Origin: DAOUBA01 sp034432855
GTDB taxonomy: Bacteria; Chloroflexota; Anaerolineae; B4-G1
Reading direction: 5' to 3'
NCBI GenBank assembly: GCA_034432855.1
Contig: DAOUBA010000199.1
Coordinates: 1-54,115, forward strand
Length of the DNA: 54,115 nt
Shown in pieces: positions 25,600-32,981 of the stretch. The translations under genes were made by a program, and so were the position numbers. Every line of letters starts with the position of its first letter. The stretch's first letter is position 1. The notes below the pieces were generated by a model. The model searched no databases, was not told where the DNA came from, and saw nothing but the letters and a program-made list of their open reading frames with translations.

Positions 25600-28073
25600 C
25601 GCTGCCCCCTGAGCGAAATCGTCAGACTCTGCACATTGACCGAAAATTCGCTTCCCACCCGCAGGCGCACGAGAACCTGGCCCGCGCGCGAGACGTAACG
25701 CGCGGGTTCTGCGATGGAATGCTCTCCCCAGCCTATGTCCTGCTCTCGCCAGACCCCGCTTCCCCAATCCCACAGCGAGACTACTGGCGCACCAACAGTG
25801 CTGCCGTGACTGCTTCCCTGCAATTCCAACACCAGTTCATCCACCCGGCTCACCATCACCTCCGGCCAGACGGTAAAGCGGAAGGTCACCTCTGACCCCA
25901 AGTCCATGTAGAAGGGACCGTCGCCCTCCGTATTCACATAGCCTGTCCAGCCCTCCGTCTGACGCGTGATGAGCGTTGGCGGGATGAGGGCCTCGCCCGT
26001 TTCCAGTTCAGCCACCGGCAGTTCATAGATGTACAACGCCAGCGCCGCTTCGGAAAAGGGCCGATCTACCACCTTGACCGGCAACGGGACGTTTTCCTCC
26101 ACCCAGCCCATCAGGAACACTCCCGACGGCAATAAGCCAGGCGCGTTGTAAGGAAAAAGCGCTTGGAGAAACTGATAGCGCCGGTACAGTTCCCGATCCT
26201 CCCAATAGTCACCAGGGCCCAGAATCCGCTCCGGCAGGTTGCTGGCGCTGCCGGGATAAAGGGCTGCTAGTGGTAGGGATGTAGGTATAGGTATTGGAGT
26301 GCCACCACCTCCCAGGCCGGGCGGAGCCAACGGCGGCACAGGCCCCCATATCACACTAGCGGGCGCGGTGTCAGAAAACGAAAGACGTACAGAAACATGC
26401 TCACCGGCGCCAAGATCACCCAGACGCTGCTCATTATCGCCCGCGATAAGCACGGCATCCTTCAAAGGCACCGCGCCGCAGCGCACATCCCCGTCCAGCC
26501 AGAGCCGGTCTGCATCATCGCCGATCAACCGCAGATTGGCCTCGACACCCGGCACATCTGTGTAACCCTCGACCAGGAAGGGCTGGATGCCTCCCACATC
26601 CACGCGCAAACCGGTCACGGTCGCCCCTTCCCCATCCTCAACGATGTGCAAAGGTTGTGCGACCGGTGCGGCATAGTAGTAATAGTCACCCCCGAAAAGC
26701 GGGCGTGTCCTGGCACCAGGGGCGTGCACATCGTAGCGCGTGCGACGCGGCGAGAAAAGCCCCACTACTTCGCTCACACGGCCCTTGGACGTCCCGATTG
26801 GAACGTATACTACTCCCAGCCGATGCACGATTGCCGCGCCGCCACGGATGTTGAACCCGGTCACGTAGGCAAAGGCTGTGAATCCCAGGATGATCAGCGG
26901 GATGGTCAGCCAGGCCAGTTCGCGCCGCCTGAATTTGCGCAGGAGCAGGTAGTTGACCGGCCCGATCAGCGCGATATAGACCAGCATAAAGGCGAGGATC
27001 TCCAGTACGGAGAGGAATTTCAGGCCGGGCATGGCATTCACGGCCCGCTGGGCAGCATATGGCTCGCGCACTGTGAGCGATGGGGCACCCGTGGCGCGTG
27101 CTTCGACAATCTGCCCCCACAGCCGGGTATTATCGTCCCAACGGGTGAACGGGTTCAGACCGGCATCGAAAGCCAGGAAATCCACCCGTCCTGCACCGTA
27201 AGGACGGCGCGCCAGCAACACGAGATCTCCCTGCTTAATGAGCGCCTTGCCATCCTGCAGGTCGGCCTCTGCCACCCCAAATGGGCCCGCGATGACTGTC
27301 GCGCCAATTTCCTCTCCCAACGCCTGCAGGTCGTCCACCTGACGTATGCCACTCACCGTGACCGGCAGCAGGCATTGCCCAGAGCCCGTCGGAGTCGTCA
27401 GGCCGGCAATCGTGCGTGCTGCCCCCACACCGCCGCCCACGATCACATGGCCGCCATGCGCCACCCACGTTTCCAGCGCGCGCCGCTGCTCGCCGCTGAG
27501 CGCCGCCGTGTCCACATCGTTCAGGATCAATACGTCGAGCGCCTCCCAGCCCAGCGGATCGGGCGGCAGCACATCCAGAGTCAACTGGGCCACCACTGCC
27601 TTAGCTGTCGCCGGCGCGACGTCGCTCAGGAAGTTGAGTGCCGAGGGATCTCCGCTGACGACACCGTAGAGCCGGTCCGCCGCATCGGCGACCAGGACTG
27701 TGGCGGATCCCGACACCACCGTCTCGTTTCCGGCGATCAACTGCACCGTCAGGCGGGAACGATGCGAGAATCCGGCCGCCGGCAGATAGAGGAAGTACAC
27801 CTTGCGCGAATGGGCTGGAAGCACGACCCGCCTGGAGTATACATTGGAGTCGGTTCCGCCGTTCAACGGGAGAACGACGCGCAAATCGCCCTCTACATCC
27901 GTTCCTTCGTTCGTGAGGATGACGCGCACCGGGCACCAGGCATTGTTACGGCAGCGACCATCGAAACCGGCCTCAATCTCCATCGTCGGGCCGGAGGACT
28001 GGGCCACGACTGAGCCAGTTACCCCGGCCCCAAGGACCAGGGCGGCCAGCAGGATACACACTACGCGCTTCAC
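25596..28073 (-). CDS. Exported membrane-anchored protein with ABC system, unknown function
   Basis: About 825 residues. The start is a GTG at 28073 with GGAG seven bases upstream; the longer frame to 28124 enters a palindromic repeat. A signal peptide (KRVVCILLAALVLGAGVTGSVVAQ) is followed by a beta-rich domain and a GATase-like segment (ETWVAHGGHVIVGGGVG). Two transmembrane helices (about 345-365 and 378-400, with LIGPVNYLLLRKFRRRELAW) come next, and a second large external domain follows. GPVNYLLLRK is common to membrane proteins next to gliding-type and MoxR-associated ABC systems. A Gly-rich PLAPPGLGGGG stretch looks like another in-frame repeat. It heads the long minus-strand operon. 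Confidence 0.75.
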   Translation of the reverse strand: MKRVVCILLAALVLGAGVTGSVVAQSSGPTMEIEAGFDGRCRNNAWCPVRVILTNEGTDVEGDLRVVLPLNGGTDSNVYSRRVVLPAHSRKVYFLYLPAAGFSHRSRLTVQLIAGNETVVSGSATVLVADAADRLYGVVSGDPSALNFLSDVAPATAKAVVAQLTLDVLPPDPLGWEALDVLILNDVDTAALSGEQRRALETWVAHGGHVIVGGGVGAARTIAGLTTPTGSGQCLLPVTVSGIRQVDDLQALGEEIGATVIAGPFGVAEADLQDGKALIKQGDLVLLARRPYGAGRVDFLAFDAGLNPFTRWDDNTRLWGQIVEARATGAPSLTVREPYAAQRAVNAMPGLKFLSVLEILAFMLVYIALIGPVNYLLLRKFRRRELAWLTIPLIILGFTAFAYVTGFNIRGGAAIVHRLGVVYVPIGTSKGRVSEVVGLFSPRRTRYDVHAPGARTRPLFGGDYYYYAAPVAQPLHIVEDGEGATVTGLRVDVGGIQPFLVEGYTDVPGVEANLRLIGDDADRLWLDGDVRCGAVPLKDAVLIAGDNEQRLGDLGAGEHVSVRLSFSDTAPASVIWGPVPPLAPPGLGGGGTPIPIPTSLPLAALYPGSASNLPERILGPGDYWEDRELYRRYQFLQALFPYNAPGLLPSGVFLMGWVEENVPLPVKVVDRPFSEAALALYIYELPVAELETGEALIPPTLITRQTEGWTGYVNTEGDGPFYMDLGSEVTFRFTVWPEVMVSRVDELVLELQGSSHGSTVGAPVVSLWDWGSGVWREQDIGWGEHSIAEPARYVSRAGQVLVRLRVGSEFSVNVQSLTISLRGQR

Positions 28074-28106
28074 GCAGATACTCCGGAGGTCATATCTACC
28101 AGGAAC

Positions 28107-28176
28107 GTAACTATTCAGCCTCACCCCTCCCCCGCCGCCTGCGGCGGGGGAGGGGTGAGGAAGCCTGAATAGTTAC
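28107..28176. repeat. Near-perfect 70-bp palindrome in the operon leader
   Basis: Outer 12-bp arms (28107-28118 and 28165-28176) and inner 20-bp arms (28119-28138 and 28141-28160) are perfectly complementary, with a 2-nt loop and a 4-nt bulge. The inner part begins CCTCACCCCTCCC. It lies between the promoter at 28202 and the GTG start at 28073, so the mRNA leader would form a very stable hairpin. Confidence 0.8.
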
Positions 28177-28201
28177 CCAGGAACCCGCCACGTTTCAGGT
28201 T

Positions 28202-28229
28202 ATTATAGCACATCCCCCACCAGGCTCAA
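28202..28229 (-). promoter_or_regulatory. Candidate promoter of the surface protein-ABC-MoxR operon
   Basis: Perfect -10 TATAAT (28202-28207) with TTGAGC (28224-28229) 16 bp upstream on the minus strand. Transcription would start near 28195, giving a leader of about 120 nt that contains the 70-bp palindrome. Confidence 0.55.
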
Positions 28230-28280
28230 CTGCGGCTGGCGTACGAATGGCTGACGATCGGGCAACACACGGCCCGAGGG

Positions 28281-28309
28281 TTTGCAGCCGGACGGCTTGC
28301 CGCTATAAT
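28281..28309 (+). promoter_or_regulatory. Candidate promoter of the GT-C-like gene
   Basis: TATAAT at 28304-28309 with TTTGCA at 28281-28286, 17 bp spacer. The start site would be near 28316, about 4 nt before the ATG, so the leader is almost absent. Confidence 0.5.
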
Positions 28310-28319
28310 ATCGAGGTAT

Positions 28320-30365
28320 ATGTGCAACTCGAACGCCAACCTCAAACGCACTGCATGGACGATTCTGAGGCCCCCCCTCGTCGCTTCCGCACTCGTCGCG
28401 CTGGCACTCACGGCTCTGCCGTACGGCGATGCGCTCGCCCTGCCGCTTTTCGCCGACGACCTGGTACAGATTCCCTGGCTGGAATCCACCACCTGGCGCG
28501 AGTTGTGGACCGGCCCCAGTCCCTACGGCTACTACCGGCCCATGTGGTATAGCCTGTGGCGGGTGTGGGGGATACTCGCGGGGGGATTGCGCCCGGCGGG
28601 ATTGCACCTGCTCAATCTGATTGCCCACTTCATCGCCGCCTGGCTGGCGGGGGTGCTGGCAACGGCGTGGACCCTCACCCCACCCCCGCCCCCCCTCCCC
28701 TCTCCCAAGATTGGGAGAGGGGAGGGGGCCAGGAGGAGGGGTGAGGGCGTTCTCACTCCCTGCCTGGCCACGGCAGTGTTCGCCGCCTTCCCGTTCGCGT
28801 ATCAGGCCATCGCCTGGCCTGGGGCAGTGTATAACCCGCTGGTGAGCGCGCTGGCTGCCGGGGCACTGCTGGCCTACGACCGTGGACGGTGCGAAAACGG
28901 GACTGGCTGGATCGGCTTGGCGGCGCTCCTGGCGCTGATTTCGGCGTTCACCTACGAGGCCGGGCTGCTGGTGGGGCCGCTGATGCTGCTGGCCGAGACC
29001 ATCGGCTGGATGGAGCGACGTTGGCCACGCCGCTTTTCCGCATGGTCGCTCACGTTCATCGCGCTGTTCATCGCCACAACGCTGGTCTGGCGTACAATGC
29101 GCGGGGTTGGCGCCATCGGTTTTGGCCTCAACCCGGCCGACCTGCGGCGCAACGTCGGCTACCTGGTGCAGGGGATGATCTATCCCACGGCGCCGCTCGC
29201 GCAATGGCTTACCTGGTGGGATCTCAACCCCGAAGTCGCTTTATGGTTGATTGCCCTGCCGACGACGGTACTGCTGGCCTGGAGCGGGCTACGAAGCCAG
29301 CGTGGAGCGTTCTTGCTGGGCGCCGGCTGGTTTGCGCTCTTTGCCCTGCCGCCGCTCATTTCGATGGAGGCCGATTGGTTCGCACTGGCGCCACGCTTTC
29401 TGTACATGACGGCAACGGGCGTCGCACTGGTGTGGACGGCAGCAGCAAACGAGTGGCTTGCCCGCCTGCGCGCCACCTGGCGGATACCGGCAGCAGCCGT
29501 ATTGCTGGCGGCACTCGTGGCCCCGGCAACCCTCTTCGTCCGCGATCGGGTGCGGCTGTACGCGATGGCCGGAGAGAGCATCTGGGACGCGGTCAACGCC
29601 GCCACGACGCGCGAGCGGCCCGTGCTGCTGGTCAACCTGCCGATGCAGGCCGAGCCGCGCAGGCGCGTCTACCCGCTGGGTTTTGAGGGCGTGACGCTCC
29701 TGCCCGCCCGTGTCACCGCCGATGGGCTGACCTACACGCACACCGGGCTTCGTGACGCCGCGCAGGCCGTCGCCTTCAGCATCGTCGCCGTGGAGGACCC
29801 ACCAGGGTACACCTACCAACTGTTCGGAGCGCCGGTCGGATGGGAGGAACTGACGGAGGCGATGCGCCAGACACGCACCGTCTATCTGACGCGCTACGAG
29901 CCGGAACGCATTCATCTGGTCGAGGCGGGAGCGTACCTCTCCCCCGGCCCCTACCCTGGGGAGGAACCATCGGCCCGCTTTGGGGAGGGAGTGATCCTGT
30001 GGGAGGCAGAGTGTGTCTGTGAGGGGAATGGGCGGATACGACTCACCACAACCTGGCAGGTCGAGTCGCCGCCGGAATCGGATGCCACCGTATTTGCCCA
30101 TCTGGTCGGTTCGGACGGCGCCCTGGTCACCCAGGCCGACGGCTATCCGCTCCTGGGGATGCGTCCGTTCTGGCTATGGCGGCCCGGCGAGGTGCTACGC
30201 GACGTGCGCTATTTCGCCCCCGCGCCGCCCGGCGAATACACGATCAGGTTGGGGCTCTGGGATTTCACCGCCCAGGCACGGCTGCCCGCCGTCACCGCCG
30301 ATGGCACGCTCTTACCGGATCGGGCCGTCCAGATCGGCGGCCCTTGCGCGTGCAGCACACGCTGA
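28320..30365 (+). CDS. Polytopic membrane protein, GT-C glycosyltransferase-like
   Basis: The 681-residue protein has about ten hydrophobic helices in its first 440 residues and a soluble C-terminal domain. The first loop carries FADDLVQIPWLE, an acidic pair after the first helix as in GT-C mannosyl- and arabinosyltransferases, and YYRPMWY follows, as in many Chloroflexota relatives. A donor would be a lipid-linked sugar, but no experimental family is certain. Two inserts come from repeats: PPPPPLPSPKIGRGEGARRRGEG (28672-28747) in a loop between helices, and a Pro/Gly-rich SPGPYPGEEPSARFGEG stretch near residue 550. An L,D-transpeptidase gene follows 54 bp later. Confidence 0.68.
   Translation: MCNSNANLKRTAWTILRPPLVASALVALALTALPYGDALALPLFADDLVQIPWLESTTWRELWTGPSPYGYYRPMWYSLWRVWGILAGGLRPAGLHLLNLIAHFIAAWLAGVLATAWTLTPPPPPLPSPKIGRGEGARRRGEGVLTPCLATAVFAAFPFAYQAIAWPGAVYNPLVSALAAGALLAYDRGRCENGTGWIGLAALLALISAFTYEAGLLVGPLMLLAETIGWMERRWPRRFSAWSLTFIALFIATTLVWRTMRGVGAIGFGLNPADLRRNVGYLVQGMIYPTAPLAQWLTWWDLNPEVALWLIALPTTVLLAWSGLRSQRGAFLLGAGWFALFALPPLISMEADWFALAPRFLYMTATGVALVWTAAANEWLARLRATWRIPAAAVLLAALVAPATLFVRDRVRLYAMAGESIWDAVNAATTRERPVLLVNLPMQAEPRRRVYPLGFEGVTLLPARVTADGLTYTHTGLRDAAQAVAFSIVAVEDPPGYTYQLFGAPVGWEELTEAMRQTRTVYLTRYEPERIHLVEAGAYLSPGPYPGEEPSARFGEGVILWEAECVCEGNGRIRLTTTWQVESPPESDATVFAHLVGSDGALVTQADGYPLLGMRPFWLWRPGEVLRDVRYFAPAPPGEYTIRLGLWDFTAQARLPAVTADGTLLPDRAVQIGGPCACSTR
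28672..28747. repeat. In-frame 76-bp palindrome inside the GT-C-like gene
   Basis: Perfect 16-bp inner arms (28693-28708 and 28711-28726) around GA, with outer arms CCCTCACC and GGTGAGGG at the ends. It encodes about 25 residues rich in Pro on the left half and in Gly/Arg on the right half. Flanking helices read continuously, so the insertion kept the frame. Confidence 0.75.
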
Positions 30366-30419
30366 GAGGGGGCAATTCGCAAGCCCCGGCATCGAACACA
30401 CCACTGGAGATCAACGATC

Positions 30420-31427
30420 ATGCAGACGACAAGCCGTCGCGAGTTCATCAAATCCGCCGGTGCCGCTCTGATCTGGCTGATGTGCCCGCACGTTGCCGTC
30501 GCCCAACGGGAGCAGGACGCGCCCCCCGCCCCGCTTGGACGCATCGCCACCTGGCGGCGACAGGCCGTGTACAAGGAACCCAGCCGGGCATCCGACGTGG
30601 TGGCATGGAAGCGCCGCGACGAGATCATCCCGCTCTACGCCGCCGTGGCAGGCGAAGCGCCGTGGCCCAGTAATCCCATCTGGTATCAGACCGATGGGGG
30701 ATTCATCCACAGCGGCTATGTGCAGCCGGTCGAAAACAATCCGAACGAAGTCATCGCCGAGGTCACTCCACCGGGCTTCTGGGCGCAGGTCTGCGTACCG
30801 TTCGTCAATATCTGCTGGCAACCCGGCAACCGCTGCGCGAGGACCAAACTCTACTACGGCACCGTCTACCGCGTCGTCGGGGCCACGACGGATGCTGAGG
30901 GCAACTGGTGGTATCGGCTCAAGGAAGGCATCGCCTACTCGCCGGGCCCCTACGTGCCAGCCTGGTCGGTGCGCCGCATCCCGCCCGAAGAACTGGCCCC
31001 GATCTCCCCTGACCGCTTCGATAAACGTATCGAGATCAGTATTGATGCCCAGGTGTTGACCTGCTTCGAGGGCGAATCCGCCGTATTCAGCACGCCGGTC
31101 TCGACGGGCATCAGCGGGATGGCGACTCCGCGCGGTGAGCATCGCGTGCTCTACAAGCGCCATACCCAGCGGATGATCGGCGGCAGCGGCGACGACACCT
31201 ACGACCTGCCGGGAGTGGCGTTCCCAGTCTATTTCACCCGGTCAGCCGTCGCCATCCACGGCACCTACTGGCACAACGATTTCGGCCGGCGGCACAGTCA
31301 CGGCTGCGTGAACGTGACCAGTCAGGCCGCACAATGGATCTTTCGCTGGAGCAAGCCTGTGGCGCCTTACACCGAGCACGCGGTGAACGCTGACTCCAAG
31401 ACGACGACGCGCATCGTAGTCATCTAG
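30420..31427 (+). CDS. L,D-transpeptidase (YkuD domain), Tat-exported
   Basis: A twin-arginine signal (TSRREFIKSAGAALIWLM) opens the 335-residue protein. Two SH3-like segments (about 45-100 and 110-185) lead to a YkuD domain with the catalytic motif HGTYWHNDFGRRHSHGCVN; Cys296 is the nucleophile. Such enzymes make 3-3 peptidoglycan cross-links or attach proteins to the wall. Relatives in Chloroflexota are common although wall structure varies. Tat export is unusual for this class and comes from the motif alone. Confidence 0.88.
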   Translation: MQTTSRREFIKSAGAALIWLMCPHVAVAQREQDAPPAPLGRIATWRRQAVYKEPSRASDVVAWKRRDEIIPLYAAVAGEAPWPSNPIWYQTDGGFIHSGYVQPVENNPNEVIAEVTPPGFWAQVCVPFVNICWQPGNRCARTKLYYGTVYRVVGATTDAEGNWWYRLKEGIAYSPGPYVPAWSVRRIPPEELAPISPDRFDKRIEISIDAQVLTCFEGESAVFSTPVSTGISGMATPRGEHRVLYKRHTQRMIGGSGDDTYDLPGVAFPVYFTRSAVAIHGTYWHNDFGRRHSHGCVNVTSQAAQWIFRWSKPVAPYTEHAVNADSKTTTRIVVI

Positions 31428-31431
31428 AGAT

Positions 31432-31458
31432 GTAGGACGGAATGTCATTCCGTCCTAC
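31432..31458. repeat. 27-bp perfect palindrome that supplies the rsmD stop codon
   Basis: Thirteen-base arms GTAGGACGGAATG and CATTCCGTCCTAC around one T. On the minus strand it is read as the last residues of RsmD (C-R-T-E) and its TGA stop. Between convergent genes it could also work as a two-way terminator. The GTAGGAC core recurs at 46875-46901. Confidence 0.75.
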
Positions 31459-31993
31459 AATAAAAGCACAGCATCACGCTGCCATACGTGCGCTGGTCGA
31501 ACAGCGCCAGATTCTTCAGCGCCAATTCCTCGTATTCGCGGGGGTGAATCTGCGCGATGGCCCAGCCGTCTTCGGCCAGCCAGCCGGGACGGGCATCCAG
31601 CACCCTGAGCGTGGCCGCCCACAGGCTCTGATACTGCGGCGGCGCGATGTAGACGTAGTCGAACGGCTCCGACGCGCGGGCCAGAAAATCGAACACGTCG
31701 GCACGCACCACCCGCGCGCCCAAACTCAGCCGTGTGTGCGCCAGATTCGCGCGGATCGTGCGCAGCGCCGCCCCACCCCGCTCCACAAAGACTGCCTCTG
31801 CCGCGCCCCGGCTGAGCGCCTCGATGCCCACCTGCCCGGTGCCGGCGAAGAGGTCGAGGAAACGGCAGCCCACCACGTCGTCGCCGAGGATGCTAAAGAG
31901 CGCCGACTTGGCGCGGTCGGTGATGGGCCGCGTGGTGCTCCCCGGCACCGCTTTCAACCGATGGCCTTTTGCCTTGCCTGCGATCACGCGCAC
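31445..31993 (-). CDS. rsmD: 16S rRNA guanine-N2 methyltransferase RsmD-like
   Basis: The product begins RVIAGKAKGHRLKAVPG and has RPITDRAKSALFSIL and the SAM site FLDLFAGTGQVGIEALSRGA, the RsmD hallmark order. RsmD methylates G966 of 16S rRNA in the small-subunit head. The start is a GTG at 31993 with GGAGG six bases upstream. The catalytic motif, normally D/N-PP-Y, reads IAPPQY here, so the acidic residue is missing. Length (182 residues) is normal. It is divergent from the next membrane-protein gene. Some Chloroflexota homologues, as I recall, share the change, so activity may be preserved. Confidence 0.82.
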   Translation of the reverse strand: MRVIAGKAKGHRLKAVPGSTTRPITDRAKSALFSILGDDVVGCRFLDLFAGTGQVGIEALSRGAAEAVFVERGGAALRTIRANLAHTRLSLGARVVRADVFDFLARASEPFDYVYIAPPQYQSLWAATLRVLDARPGWLAEDGWAIAQIHPREYEELALKNLALFDQRTYGSVMLCFYCRTE

Positions 31994-32078
31994 GGGACGC
32001 CTCCGGCTCTCATCATACCACACTCCGCGCCTGCTGCAACCGTGCCAGGGCTTAGCGCCATGGATAGCGCGGCTACTA

Positions 32079-32106
32079 TTGACAAATCCCCCGCCCGCAT
32101 TATACT
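32079..32106 (+). promoter_or_regulatory. Strong candidate promoter for the duplicated membrane protein
   Basis: Consensus -35 TTGACA (32079-32084) and TATACT (32101-32106), 16 bp spacer. The leader would be about 32 nt and includes a 7-codon frame (MSKEVWQ, ATG at 32130) that runs past the main start. Confidence 0.6.
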
Positions 32107-32143
32107 GCTTGTTAGGCAGCCTGACGCCAATGAGCAAAGAGGT

Positions 32144-32860
32144 ATGGCAGTGAAGTGTCCAATGCCCTCCGGTCAGGGGAATCGTGCAAAACAGTGGGCT
32201 TTTGGTCTGCAATGGATGTTGGCTGGCACCTTGGGTTGGAGCCTGGGCTGGATAGCATTCATCATCGCAGTCGAGGCTGCTGCCACGTCCCGCTGGCTTG
32301 GCAGCACAATAGTTGGCATCGTCAGCTATAATCTGTGGGATTTCGTGCGGGAGTTTGCCGCATTTGCGGCGTTTGGGGCTGCGCTTGGGACAACACAGTG
32401 GTTTGTCCTACGGGGAAAGCTACATCGAGCTAGCTGGTGGATATTAGCCAGTGCAATGGGCATAGCTGTCGGCTGGCTTCTGGAACAGATCGTCGATGTA
32501 AGCATATCCCAGGCAGGGGGTGTTTCCCTGAGTGGTATCGGAGGGTGGGCCAGCTTCGGCGTCGTGCTTGGGGTGATGCAATGGCTTGTCTTGCGGACAA
32601 GAGTACATCGAGCTGGCTGGTGGATATTGGCCAGCGTCGTAGCGCTAGTGTTGGGAGGAGTCGCCGCTGAGGTTGGGAATCATATCGCAGGTTTCTTCCA
32701 CTCCGAAATCCCTGGCATCCAGTCGCCTATAGATGTGGCTATCGGCTTCGCTATCTTGGCCATATTCGGAACTGTGAGAGAAGCAATCACAGGAGTTGTA
32801 CTACTTTGGCTACTTCACTCTATACGGAAGAAGGTGCATCTGTGGCAGGAGGCTGCCTAA
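32144..32860 (+). CDS. Membrane protein with internal duplication, unknown function
   Basis: About 238 residues and five or six transmembrane helices. Two stretches are clearly related: TTQWFVLRGKLHRASWWILAS and VMQWLVLRTRVHRAGWWILAS, each followed by a helix, so the gene arose by tandem duplication of one unit. No catalytic motif is seen. The ATG at 32144 fits the first hydrophobic block; a second ATG at 32162 is possible. Its base use is somewhat more A/T-rich than its neighbours. Confidence 0.65.
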   Translation: MAVKCPMPSGQGNRAKQWAFGLQWMLAGTLGWSLGWIAFIIAVEAAATSRWLGSTIVGIVSYNLWDFVREFAAFAAFGAALGTTQWFVLRGKLHRASWWILASAMGIAVGWLLEQIVDVSISQAGGVSLSGIGGWASFGVVLGVMQWLVLRTRVHRAGWWILASVVALVLGGVAAEVGNHIAGFFHSEIPGIQSPIDVAIGFAILAIFGTVREAITGVVLLWLLHSIRKKVHLWQEAA

Positions 32861-32981
32861 CACAGGTTGCAGCCGACCAGGCTATCGCGGCTCGATTTCG
32901 AAATTGGTTTCGTTATTGTAGGTGGCTCTGACCAGAGCAGTAAACTGCAAAGCCGCCTGGCGGCTGAACCCAACCGATAGG

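Noticed and set aside
28203..29204. Minus-strand frame of 333 codons opposite the GT-C-like gene
   Set aside because: The Arg/Gln/Pro composition and lack of any domain mark it as antisense to a clear membrane protein.
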